Numbered from the stretch's first letter, positions 1 through 7,376 are shown. The stretch is DNA of 10,882 nucleotides from Candidatus Hydrogenedentota bacterium (GCA_003552765.1 PUOI01000233.1:1-10882), one strand, 5' to 3'. Notes: generated from the sequence alone by a model not told the origin. Made by a program: numbers and translations.

Positions 1-11
1 CCGGTTCGGCG

Positions 12-17
12 TATAAT
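12..17 (+). promoter_or_regulatory. Consensus -10 box (TATAAT) of the HtrA operon promoter
   Basis: A perfect TATAAT hexamer lies just inside the left edge. The matching -35 would fall outside the window and cannot be checked. A start of transcription 6-8 bases downstream would be near position 24. This argues that the in-frame GTG at 22 cannot be the real start of the protease gene and supports the TTG at 67. The window is otherwise GC-rich, so a chance match is less likely, but no -35 is visible. Confidence 0.55.
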
Positions 18-53
18 AGTAGTGAGGTATTGCTGCGGCGCGCTATTCTTCTT

Positions 54-58
54 AGGAG
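54..58 (+). promoter_or_regulatory. Ribosome binding site that sets a TTG start
   Basis: AGGAG ends 8 bases before an in-frame TTG at 67. Starting there gives a compact lipoprotein signal peptide: one Arg, a hydrophobic stretch, then LTGC. Starting at the upstream GTG at 22 adds 15 residues including two Cys and an Asp. That is a poor signal peptide start and has no Shine-Dalgarno sequence. Confidence 0.65.
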
Positions 59-66
59 ACCTTTCC

Positions 67-1458
67 TTGCGTGTTCTTTCCCCCGTTCTTCTCGGCGCTC
101 TTGTCATTGTCCTGACGGGCTGCGCCACAACCGGCCCCCCTTCCATTGACCGCGCCATGATACGCGCAAAAGACCAGGTGTCGCCCGCCCTGGTCCACAT
201 CCGGCCCGTACGAGAGGTGTTCGCCGGGGGACAACGCGAGGAGCGCGCCGTCGTGGGCAGCGGATTCATCATTAGCCCGGACGGCTACGTTGTCACCAAC
301 GAGCACGTAGCGGGCGATGCCAGCGTGGTGAAATGCGTGTTGTACGACCGGACCGAGCTGGACGCCGAGGTGGTGGGTGCGGATCGCTACACCGACCTGG
401 CGGTACTGAAACTGCGAACGGACCGCACGGACTTGCCCTCCGCCCGGCTGGGGTCATCGGCCGATCTCGAGTCGGGCCAGACCGTGCTCGCCATGGGCAG
501 TCCCCACGGCTTGGCGCGGTCGGTCTCGATGGGTATCGTCAGCGTGACGGACCGCTATCTCGGCGACCGCGATGCCAACGTGGCGCCGTACAACAACTGG
601 ATCCAGACCGACGCCGCCATCAACTTCGGCAACAGCGGCGGGCCGTTGGTGAACCTTCAGGGCGAGGTCATCGGCGTGAACACGCGCAGGCTCGGCTTCG
701 CGGACAACGTGGGCTTCGCCATTCCCGCCGACACGGCCCGTGAGGTCGTGGACCAGATACTCGCGGACGGGCGCGTCCACCGGAGCTGGCTGGGCTTGAC
801 CCTCCAAGAAATGCGTAGCCGCACGGATGATCCCACCCGGCGGGGTGTGGTGATTGCGGACGTGGACCCCTTGTCCCCAGGCCGCGAGGCGGGTTTCACG
901 CCAGGCGACATCTTGCTTAGCATTAATGGCGAACCGGCCGACGCCCGCTTCGAGGAGGATCTCCCGGCTGTGCGCAAACGGATCGCGGACTTCCCCATCG
1001 GCTCCGAGGTTCAAGCCCTTGTGTCGCGCGGCGGGGGGGAGCTGGAGCTGGCCGCCCACACTGTGGAGAAGAGCGATTTGCGCGGGCAAGAGGGCGAGTT
1101 CGCGGAATGGGGCATGACCGTGGTGGACATGACGCCCGAGATGGCGCGGCGCGCTCAGTTGCCCCGCCGCCAAGGCGTGCTGGTGTCGGGCGTTCAGGTC
1201 GGCGGCGTAGCGGCCAATGGCAATCTCGAACAGGGGGACATTATCTTGTTGATGGACGAGGAACCCGTGGAGAACTTGGCGGATTTCCGGGAGAAATACC
1301 GGGATCGCGTGGAGAGCGGTCAAGAGCGGGTGTTATTGGACGTACGCAGCGGCGCCCTGTCGCGCTACGTGCTGCTGCGCCAAGACGCCGCCCCGCCGAT
1401 GCCCATGGATGTCACCGCGCCGGACCTAAACATGGAAGAGGAACTCAACTATGAGTAA
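67..1458 (+). CDS. HtrA/DegP-family serine protease, lipoprotein, with two PDZ domains
   Basis: This is a periplasmic trypsin-like (S1C) endoprotease, a family that degrades or chaperones misfolded envelope proteins. From the TTG start it has 463 residues. The lipobox LTGC puts the lipidated Cys at about residue 19, followed by Ala, which would suggest outer-membrane sorting by the E. coli rule. The protease domain covers about 35-235 and its triad is complete: His80 in TNEHV, Asp110 in YTDLAVL, and Ser190 in GNSGGPL. PDZ1 spans about 241-331 (starting SWLGLTL, with GREAGFTPGDILLSING). PDZ2 spans about 347-435 (GVAANGNLEQGDIILLMDEE). This two-PDZ plan is that of DegP/DegQ, although membrane anchoring by lipid is less common in that group. 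The gene overlaps the next one by 8 bases (ATGAGTAA), so the two are probably translationally coupled. The family assignment is secure. The start codon is inferred from the ribosome site, the signal peptide and the TATAAT at 12-17. Confidence 0.93.
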   Translation: MRVLSPVLLGALVIVLTGCATTGPPSIDRAMIRAKDQVSPALVHIRPVREVFAGGQREERAVVGSGFIISPDGYVVTNEHVAGDASVVKCVLYDRTELDAEVVGADRYTDLAVLKLRTDRTDLPSARLGSSADLESGQTVLAMGSPHGLARSVSMGIVSVTDRYLGDRDANVAPYNNWIQTDAAINFGNSGGPLVNLQGEVIGVNTRRLGFADNVGFAIPADTAREVVDQILADGRVHRSWLGLTLQEMRSRTDDPTRRGVVIADVDPLSPGREAGFTPGDILLSINGEPADARFEEDLPAVRKRIADFPIGSEVQALVSRGGGELELAAHTVEKSDLRGQEGEFAEWGMTVVDMTPEMARRAQLPRRQGVLVSGVQVGGVAANGNLEQGDIILLMDEEPVENLADFREKYRDRVESGQERVLLDVRSGALSRYVLLRQDAAPPMPMDVTAPDLNMEEELNYE

Positions 1459-2866
1459 CAGGTTGTCCCCATGGGCGCGGCTGTTTGTGTGGGGCATCGC
1501 GCTGATGGCCGCCACCCACGCCGCGGCAGACTTCCCGGCGCACAGCGTCTCGGGCGCGTTCGACCACGTTGCTCCCGCCTTGACGGTGGTGTCTTACTCG
1601 TACGAGATCACGAACCCCGCGACCGGCCAGACCCGGAGCAGCAATTCCCGGGCCTTGGGCGTGCTGGTTTCCCCGGAGGGCCTGGTGTTGGCCCGTGGCC
1701 ACCTATCGACGGATAACGTGCGCCCCTACAACATCCGCGTCACCGTGCGCGAGGATGACGGGGAAACGATTTACGACGCCTCCTTTGTGCGAAAGCCGGA
1801 CGACGTCAACGTCGCGTTGCTCCAGATCGAGGGCAGCGGCGGCGAACCTTTCCCTCATGTTACCTTCGCCAGTGAATCGGGCTTGAGCCTTGGCGAGCCG
1901 GTGCTTCTCTTCGGCGTCATGGGGCAAACCTTCGACAGCGCTCCCAGCGTCACCGTGCGCCGGGTGGGCACCGTCCTCGAAGAGCCGCGCCGCACGTACG
2001 CCCTGGATGACGGCGTCGCGCTGGGTTTTGTGGGGGGACCCGCTGTCAACACCGCGGGGGAAGCGGTGGGAGTGATTGGGTTTGATCTCTCGATGGGCGA
2101 GGGCGGCGACCTGTATGTCCGCAGCGGCCATCCACTGATTTATCAGGCGGATCTGTTTGAACGCTATATCGCCGATCCCACGGCGGAGTCGCCGGACCGC
2201 GATCGGGGCGAAGCTTGGCTGGGTCTCTTCAGCCAACCCCTGACCGATGACCTCGCCGAGTACTGGGACCTGCCACGGGAAGGCGGCGTCGTCATTAGCA
2301 CCATCGTGGCGAATTCGCCCGCCGAGACCGCCGGACTCCAGCGCGGCGACGTAATCACCTCGTTCAACGGCATCCCCGTCCGGGTCCGGCATGACCATGA
2401 AGTCGTGGGCTTCACTAAGCAGGTTCGCAACACGCCGCATGGCGAACCCATCCCCGTCACTTTTTTGCGGGACGGCGAACCCCGCGAACTGACCATCACC
2501 CTTGTCGAACGTCCGCGCACCGCTATCGACGCCGAGGAATACCAGGATGAGCTTTTCGGGCTCACTGTGCGCGAGATCACCACGGATGTCCGCCTCGCAT
2601 TGAACTTGCCCACCGAGCTTCAAGGTGTTATCGTGGGGCACGTGCGGCCTGGCAGCTGGGCTGACCTCGCTCAGATCCGCGCCGGCGTTATCATCCTGCG
2701 TTTTGGCGAACACACCATCGCCAGTATCGAGGACTTCCAAGAGGCCGTGGAGCGCGTGGCTCAGGAACAGCCCAGCGAAGTCGCCGTGTTTGGCCGGGCG
2801 GGCGCACTGACAGGTTTCTTCCGGCTGGAACCCAAGTGGGGCGAAGATGATTCGAGTTCGGACTAA
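1451..2866 (+). CDS. Secreted HtrA-like pseudoprotease with two PDZ domains
   Basis: The 471-residue protein has an N-terminal Sec signal (hydrophobic stretch about 10-26, ending near AHAAAD). A trypsin-like domain covers about 35-240, followed by PDZ domains at about 255-355 (AETAGLQRGDVITSFNG) and 365-460. Aligned by eye to the neighbouring active protease, His84 is kept (PEGLVLARGH against PDGYVVTNEH). The Asp of YTDLAVL becomes Asn120 (VNVALLQ), and the Ser of GNSGGP becomes Val194 (GFVGGP). It should therefore lack serine-protease activity while keeping the fold and the peptide-binding PDZ domains. It probably acts as an adaptor, scaffold or regulator of the upstream enzyme; this role is inference. 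There is no lipobox, so it is likely soluble in the periplasm. GAGGA ends 8 bases before the ATG. The gene overlaps both neighbours, by 8 and 20 bases, and there is no frameshift or stop, so it looks maintained rather than decaying. Confidence 0.9.
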   Translation: MSNRLSPWARLFVWGIALMAATHAAADFPAHSVSGAFDHVAPALTVVSYSYEITNPATGQTRSSNSRALGVLVSPEGLVLARGHLSTDNVRPYNIRVTVREDDGETIYDASFVRKPDDVNVALLQIEGSGGEPFPHVTFASESGLSLGEPVLLFGVMGQTFDSAPSVTVRRVGTVLEEPRRTYALDDGVALGFVGGPAVNTAGEAVGVIGFDLSMGEGGDLYVRSGHPLIYQADLFERYIADPTAESPDRDRGEAWLGLFSQPLTDDLAEYWDLPREGGVVISTIVANSPAETAGLQRGDVITSFNGIPVRVRHDHEVVGFTKQVRNTPHGEPIPVTFLRDGEPRELTITLVERPRTAIDAEEYQDELFGLTVREITTDVRLALNLPTELQGVIVGHVRPGSWADLAQIRAGVIILRFGEHTIASIEDFQEAVERVAQEQPSEVAVFGRAGALTGFFRLEPKWGEDDSSSD

Positions 2867-3482
2867 ATGTGCGGCAATTGCATCGGCGGGACTAGTTCTC
2901 GCAGTGCTTCTGATGGGTTGTTCCGGTGAAGATCGCGGCCTGCTGGAAGAGGGGGAGCACCTCATGCTTGAGGCCCGGTGGCAGGAAGCCATCCCCGTGT
3001 TGCGCGCGCATCTCTTGCGCACTCCCCGCGATCCCGGCGCGCACTTTTATCTAGGCCGCGCCTATCTGCTCCACGCCTTTCCCTTGCTGGTTCATGCCGA
3101 GGGCGAACTCAAGACTGCCCTGCATCTCTTTCATGAACAAGGCGGCGAAAGCCCCATCGAGCGTTTTGACGACACCTATTTCGAGCTGGCCTGTCATCTG
3201 GAACTGTCCAAGGTGCATTTGAGCGTGGTCCAGATGGTTATGAACGCCGGCGGAAGACAAGAATTGCTTGAGCGCGCCCTTGAAAGGTGCGAAGAGCACC
3301 TTGAAGCCGCCCGGCGCATCGATCCGGAATCGCCCGATGTGGAACAGCTCGAAACGCTGCTCACCGATCTGCGCGAGGCCATTGACGAGGAGGCGCCCGT
3401 CGAACCGGAGCCTCCCATGGAGCCCGCCGAACCACCGGAACCACCGCCGGAACAATTCCCGGGAGATCGCTTCGCCATATAA
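2847..3482 (+). CDS. TPR-like lipoprotein with proline/glutamate-rich C-terminus
   Basis: The 211-residue protein begins with a lipoprotein signal peptide (lipobox LLMGC, Cys25, then Ser). The mature part starts with a helical repeat region. At about 33-70 it reads like a tetratricopeptide pair (EARWQEAIPVLRAHL, then DPGAHFYLGRAYLL), and a later segment at about 140-175 (LERCEEHLEAARRIDPESPDVEQLETL) is also TPR-like. The last 30 or so residues are rich in Pro and Glu and probably disordered. TPR lipoproteins usually act as protein-binding scaffolds at the outer or inner membrane. The gene overlaps the pseudoprotease by 20 bases and is last in the + strand operon, so it is probably a partner of the two HtrA-like proteins. 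A GGGG run just upstream of the ATG may serve as ribosome site. No specific named family is recognised. Confidence 0.8.
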   Translation: MIRVRTKCAAIASAGLVLAVLLMGCSGEDRGLLEEGEHLMLEARWQEAIPVLRAHLLRTPRDPGAHFYLGRAYLLHAFPLLVHAEGELKTALHLFHEQGGESPIERFDDTYFELACHLELSKVHLSVVQMVMNAGGRQELLERALERCEEHLEAARRIDPESPDVEQLETLLTDLREAIDEEAPVEPEPPMEPAEPPEPPPEQFPGDRFAI

Positions 3483-3513
3483 GGAGCGAAAGCCAACCGG
3501 CCCTCCACGCTCT

Positions 3514-3999
3514 TCACGCCAGCGGCGGTTGACGCAAGGCGCGGTCCCAGCTTTCCGGGAGCGCCCCGTAATCCTCAATGGTGACGTGACGGCTCGCGGG
3601 GCCCGCGTGGGCGAATCGCGCCTTCACATGGGCGCGAGGCAGTACGCCGTCCCCCGCCCGTTCCGCCCATTCGACAAGACACACTGCCGCGGACTCGAAC
3701 AGCTCTTCAATTCCCAGGTCCAACACCTCCTCCACCTCTTCCAGACGGTAGAGGTCCACATGATACAGGGCGGGTTCAGCACAGTAGCGGTTGATGAGCG
3801 TGAAGGTGGGACTATGCACCGCGCCGTCCAGATCAAAATAACTGGCGAATCCCCGCACGAAGCAGGTCTTGCCGCTGGCGAGATCGCCATACAGGCCCAC
3901 CACGGTTCCCGGGGAGATCAGCGGCGCAAGCCGGCGGCCCAGGGCTTCCGTTTCTTCAGGCGAGGCTGTGGTGACGTGGAAGACGCCGTGTGCGGTCAT
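3514..3999 (-). CDS. tsaE: TsaE, ATPase of tRNA t6A37 biosynthesis
   Basis: TsaE is the small ATPase that works with TsaB and TsaD to put the threonylcarbamoyl group on A37 of ANN-decoding tRNAs. The 161-residue product is of normal length. The Walker A motif GDLASGKT is at 38-45, where many homologues have GDLGAGKT. The family segments SPTFTLIN (about 63-70), YHVDLYRL (79-86) and LVEWAER (108-114) followed by LP all match. I place the start at the ATG at 3999. It lies one base past the glgA stop (TGA-C-ATG), which suggests coupling by reinitiation. An upstream in-frame ATG at 4038 would only add 13 residues encoded inside the glgA end and lacking family features. The gene is last in its operon and converges on the TPR lipoprotein gene with only 31 bases between them. 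Confidence 0.95.
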   Translation of the reverse strand: MTAHGVFHVTTASPEETEALGRRLAPLISPGTVVGLYGDLASGKTCFVRGFASYFDLDGAVHSPTFTLINRYCAEPALYHVDLYRLEEVEEVLDLGIEELFESAAVCLVEWAERAGDGVLPRAHVKARFAHAGPASRHVTIEDYGALPESWDRALRQPPLA

Positions 4000-4000
4000 G

Positions 4001-5467
4001 TCACGGCTGGACCAGCGTCTCTTTGTAGAGTTCCACATACTTGTTGGCGGAACGGGCCCAAGAGAAATCGCGGCTCATACCGGTTTTTCGCACGGCGGCG
4101 AGCCGATCTGGCGAACGGTAGAGTTGGATGGCCTTGTCCAATGCCTGCACCAGGGCGGCCACCGTGGGAGCCTCAAACACGATGCCCGTGCCTACATCGT
4201 CCTCGGCCTGGTTGGGCGCCACCGCCTCGACGGAGTCGGCCAATCCGCCTGTGTTGCGCACGATCGGCACGGTCCCGTAGGCAAGACTGTAGAGCTGGCT
4301 CAGCCCGCTGGGCTCGAAATACGAAGGCATCACGAAGAAGTCCGCGCCAGCCTCGATAAGATGGCTGAGCCCGTCGTCGAACTCTGTCATGGCCCGCATC
4401 TTGTCTGGATACTCCCGCGCGCGATTCAAGAACGCCTTCTCGAGCATGCTGTCTCCCGTGCCCAGAATGATGAATTGCACGTCGTTCTCCAGCAAGATCG
4501 GCAGCGCGCGATCCATCAAGTCGAGGCCTTTCTGCCAATCCATGCGCGTGACCATGGCGAACAGCGGGATATCCCGCGGGGGGAGCCCCACCCGCTTTTG
4601 AAGCGCTTTCTTGCATACGGCCTTGCCGGAAAGGTCGTCGAGCGAGTAGTTGGCCGGAATGAAAGCGTCCTCGGCGGGATGCCAAAAGGAATAGTCCACG
4701 CCATTAAGGATGCCGCGCAGATCGTTGCTTCGCGCCCGCAGTTCCCGCTCCAGTCCGTGGCCATACTCCGGTGTCTGAACTTCCTGCGCATAGCGGGGGC
4801 TCACGGTGTTCAAGCGGGTGGCGCAGCGTATCGCCCCTTTCAACAGGTTCAGATTGTTGCGATGCAGCAACAGCTCATACGCCTGGACCACGCCATCCAG
4901 TCCGGTCTCGGGTAACTGCCAGACGTCGAATGAACCCTGGTACGCCAAATTGTGTATGGTGAACAAGGAGGGGACGCTGCTCCAGTCCGGATTGTCCCGG
5001 CCGAGAGTTCTCAAGTAGACCGGGATGAGGGCGGCATGCCAATCGTGGCAGTGAAGGAGGTCCGGCATCCACCCCGTCTGCGCCACTCCGTGAAGCAGGG
5101 CCAGATTAAAGAAACTGAACCGCTCCAGGTTGTCGGGGTAGTCGTCACCGTTCTCTCCATAGAGGCCTGGCCGGTCGAAGTAGTCGTTGTGCTCCACGAG
5201 ATAGACGGGAATATCGGTATCGGGAAGCACCGCCGTGCGCAAGGCGCCATACACGCGTTTGCCCGACACGTCCGCCACGCACATGTGCTCTTGCTGTCCA
5301 CGGTGCTCCACTGGGATCAGCCCGTAGCACGGCAGCGCGACGCGAACATCATGACCCAGCTCCCGCAAGGCGCGGGGCAAGGCGTTACACACATCGGCCA
5401 ACCCCCCGGTCTTGACCAGGGGTACGGCTTCCGATGCCACAAAAAGGACTTTTAGGGATTTCGACAC
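4001..5467 (-). CDS. glgA: Glycogen synthase (ADP-glucose type), GlgA
   Basis: This is a GT5-family glucosyltransferase that extends alpha-1,4-glucan from ADP-glucose in the cytoplasm. Its 488 residues are close to the E. coli length of 477. The N-terminal KTGGLADV at 19-26 holds the substrate-binding Lys. Further Rossmann-fold markers are HCHDWHAAL (139-147), FTIHNLAYQG (169-178) and GILNGVDYSFWHP (252-264). The C-terminal domain has VTRMDWQKG (306-314) and the catalytic PSYFEPSGLSQLYS (381-394) with Glu385, followed by NTGGLADSV. The start is a GTG; an AGGAG overlapping the upstream stop codon lies 13 bases before it, a rather long spacing. The gene follows the NIF3-like gene by 16 bases and precedes tsaE by one base. 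No other glycogen genes (glgB, glgC, glgP) are in the window, so its place among unrelated housekeeping genes is unexplained. Confidence 0.96.
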   Translation of the reverse strand: MSKSLKVLFVASEAVPLVKTGGLADVCNALPRALRELGHDVRVALPCYGLIPVEHRGQQEHMCVADVSGKRVYGALRTAVLPDTDIPVYLVEHNDYFDRPGLYGENGDDYPDNLERFSFFNLALLHGVAQTGWMPDLLHCHDWHAALIPVYLRTLGRDNPDWSSVPSLFTIHNLAYQGSFDVWQLPETGLDGVVQAYELLLHRNNLNLLKGAIRCATRLNTVSPRYAQEVQTPEYGHGLERELRARSNDLRGILNGVDYSFWHPAEDAFIPANYSLDDLSGKAVCKKALQKRVGLPPRDIPLFAMVTRMDWQKGLDLMDRALPILLENDVQFIILGTGDSMLEKAFLNRAREYPDKMRAMTEFDDGLSHLIEAGADFFVMPSYFEPSGLSQLYSLAYGTVPIVRNTGGLADSVEAVAPNQAEDDVGTGIVFEAPTVAALVQALDKAIQLYRSPDRLAAVRKTGMSRDFSWARSANKYVELYKETLVQP

Positions 5468-5483
5468 GGTATTCTGGTCACTC

Positions 5484-6542
5484 CTACACTGGCCGGAAAG
5501 GATCGGACTCGGTGTAGGCTGTGACCGGCAACCCGTCCAGTTCCCGCTTCAAGTACGCCGCGATTCCCTCGGCTATTCCGATTTCCGTCCCATAATGGCC
5601 GGCATCCATGACAGCCAATCCGCGGTCCTCCGCGAATTGGGCCTGATGATATTTCACGTCTCCCGTGACAAGCAGATCCACATCTTCCGGGATGTGTTCA
5701 ATCTCGCCGCCGCCCGAACCCCCAATGACGGCCACGCGTTGAACCTTGCGATCTTCCCCCACCACGCGCGCGTGGGCAATTCCAAGCTGTTCCCGCACAT
5801 GTTGGGCAAAGGCGTCCAGTTTGACGGGTTTCGCCAAGTCTCCCACTGCCCCTAGGCCCACGCCGGGGTCCTGGCTCTTGAGCGGCTGAACCTCGAAACG
5901 GACCGTGTCACCGGGACAGGCCTCGCGCACCGCCGCCGCCACTCGGGGCGCCATCGCCTCCAGCACAACCGCTTCGAAACGCTGCCGGGCTGACTCAGGC
6001 TCCGTGGCGCCGCCGGGATCAATCAGGCCAGCCGGCGTGAAACGCCAATGCGCATTTTCCCACAACGCCCCTCGGGCCGCTTCCCGCACGTTCGCGCATA
6101 CCTCGGCCAAGTGTTCCCCCGGAACCAACGTGCTCAGCTTGACCTGCGCCGCTTGCTCCACCGGCAAGAGAGGCGCCGCGTCCTCTATTCCCAGCTGGGC
6201 CGCCAAAATGTGATTCACGCCCCCGGGGGCCACGTCAAGGTTGGTGTGCGCAGCGTAACAGGACATGCCGCCCTGCACCAAGCCGAGACAAAGCTGGGTG
6301 TCGGGCTCCTTGGGGTTGACCGTTTCCAAGGGCGCAAACGGAAACGGGTGATGAGAGACGATCAGATTCGCTCCCGCCTCCCCTGCCGCGAACATGGCCC
6401 CACGCGTGACCGAGAGCGCCGTGAGCACACCGCCCACCGTATCATCCGGATCGCCTATCCGTAGCCCGACCCGATCCCACGAATACGCGAGGGCCTCGGG
6501 CGCCCACGCCTCCATGACCGCGCATACATCTCGTACTCGCAT
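5484..6542 (-). CDS. NIF3/YqfO-family dinuclear metal-centre protein
   Basis: The 352-residue protein has the two halves of the NIF3 fold with an inserted PII/CutA-like domain, as in B. cereus YqfO. It is longer than E. coli YbgI, which lacks the insert. Probable metal ligands are His64 and His65 in SHHP, Asp103 in HTNLD, and His316 and Glu320 in HYGTE; this is the YbgI pattern. The insert covers about 135-225, with STLVPGEHLAEVCANVREA at its start. The conserved RVAVIGGSGGG is at 269-279 and GDVKYHQ at 294-300. The family is often labelled GTP cyclohydrolase I type 2, but its physiological role is unsettled, so I give no symbol. The ATG lies 6 bases after the MEMO1-like stop. The sequence TGAGGATGTATG makes the stop codon part of the ribosome site, which points to tight coupling. 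Confidence 0.93.
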   Translation of the reverse strand: MRVRDVCAVMEAWAPEALAYSWDRVGLRIGDPDDTVGGVLTALSVTRGAMFAAGEAGANLIVSHHPFPFAPLETVNPKEPDTQLCLGLVQGGMSCYAAHTNLDVAPGGVNHILAAQLGIEDAAPLLPVEQAAQVKLSTLVPGEHLAEVCANVREAARGALWENAHWRFTPAGLIDPGGATEPESARQRFEAVVLEAMAPRVAAAVREACPGDTVRFEVQPLKSQDPGVGLGAVGDLAKPVKLDAFAQHVREQLGIAHARVVGEDRKVQRVAVIGGSGGGEIEHIPEDVDLLVTGDVKYHQAQFAEDRGLAVMDAGHYGTEIGIAEGIAAYLKRELDGLPVTAYTESDPFRPV

Positions 6543-6548
6543 ACATCC

Positions 6549-7370
6549 TCAGTGTTCCATTGTCAACGCCGCGTATCCCACAACCCGATTGCTGTCTCCC
6601 GTGGCTTGGGCGCTGGTCCGGTAATCCAGCCATCGCCATTGCCGGGCGTCCAACGCAAGGGCGTAGGCCATGCCCGCAACAACCGCCGTGGCGCCGCACA
6701 TGCTGTACCGGCCCCCGGCCACTCCCTCGGCCAAGGCCTCCCAATCCTGTTCCAGCACAGCCCGCACCGATCGGCGATCAATGGCATTGGCCTCTTCTTC
6801 GTTCAAGAAATGGGAAAGGTCTGTAGATATCACAAGAAGGTCGTCTTTGTCCACCATGCCGGCGAGACGCTGCCCAAACTCCCCATGCCATTGCGACGGG
6901 GGGGCTCCAAAAAGTATGGGAACGATGGGAACAACCCCGATGACCGCCTCTAGAAACGGCAGATGCACTTCGAGGCTGTGTTCCAGACGGTGCGGCTCCT
7001 CTGGGACATTCCCAAAGGCGCGGATAAGCTCCCCGGCGAAGGCTTCGTCGATGGGGAACGCGCCCACCGGCGTCTCGAACACGCCCCGGCCGGCGATGGA
7101 AGCCGTATCTATACGGTAGCGATGAGAGCATCCGAGCAGAATGACGCGCGCTGGGCGCTTGCCTTCGACCCGCTTGTAGGCATGGGCCGCCGACGGCCCC
7201 GAGAATGGATAGCCCGCATGAGGCGCGATCAACGCCGCCACTTGTTCAGGGGCGGGCTCAACGTCGGCTTGTTTCAAGCATTCTCGCACAATGCTCCTGA
7301 GCCGCGCGGGATCACCAGGGTAAAACTGCCCCGCGACAGCCGGTTTACGCGTGACGGCCGCACCTTCCAT
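6549..7370 (-). CDS. amrB: AmmeMemoRadiSam system protein B (MEMO1 family)
   Basis: The 273-residue protein spans the whole MEMO1 domain, related in fold to class III extradiol dioxygenases. The N-terminal RKPAVAGQFYPGD is diagnostic. The metal-site residues known from human MEMO1 (His49, His81, His192, Cys244) have counterparts here: His51 in APHAGYPFSG, His83 in GCSHR, His187 in STDLSHF and Cys225 in MCGATAV. HSLEVHLPFL at 131-140 is also conserved. In many prokaryotes the gene sits beside an AMMECR1-domain gene and a radical SAM gene, but neither is in this window. Its bacterial function is not established; human MEMO1 has been linked to redox and metal handling. The start has an excellent Shine-Dalgarno sequence. 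It is the first gene of the tight memo-NIF3-glgA-tsaE group. Confidence 0.93.
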   Translation of the reverse strand: MEGAAVTRKPAVAGQFYPGDPARLRSIVRECLKQADVEPAPEQVAALIAPHAGYPFSGPSAAHAYKRVEGKRPARVILLGCSHRYRIDTASIAGRGVFETPVGAFPIDEAFAGELIRAFGNVPEEPHRLEHSLEVHLPFLEAVIGVVPIVPILFGAPPSQWHGEFGQRLAGMVDKDDLLVISTDLSHFLNEEEANAIDRRSVRAVLEQDWEALAEGVAGGRYSMCGATAVVAGMAYALALDARQWRWLDYRTSAQATGDSNRVVGYAALTMEH

Positions 7371-7376
7371 ACCTCA

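Noticed and set aside
22..69. GTG at 22 as start of the HtrA lipoprotein
   Set aside because: It lies at the expected transcription start after TATAAT, has no Shine-Dalgarno, and spoils the signal peptide; TTG at 67 is better supported.
454..1323. 289-residue open frame antisense to the first HtrA gene
   Set aside because: Shadow of the real gene: its product is His/Arg/Ala-rich with no family motif, while the + strand frame has a full protease triad and PDZ domains.
1703..3022. 439-residue open frame antisense to the pseudoprotease and lipoprotein genes
   Set aside because: Long, but it lies on codons of two clearly real genes, shows no recognisable domain, and long antisense frames are common at high GC.
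3415..3482. Pro/Glu codon repeats in the lipoprotein tail as a microsatellite or phase-variable repeat
   Set aside because: Units are irregular (CCACCGGAA, CCACCGCCGGAA) and few, so ordinary low-complexity coding is enough.
4000..4038. Extended tsaE start at 4038
   Set aside because: Adds 13 residues within the glgA end with no family similarity; the ATG at 3999 gives normal TsaE length and one-base coupling.
3268..4359. 363-residue + strand frame spanning the 3' gap and tsaE
   Set aside because: Covers TsaE and GlgA antisense. Composition is Arg/Pro-rich and without motifs. It starts inside the lipoprotein gene.
3869..4915. 348-residue + strand frame antisense to glgA
   Set aside because: Product is a shadow of GlgA with no family features; GlgA motifs on the other strand are unambiguous.
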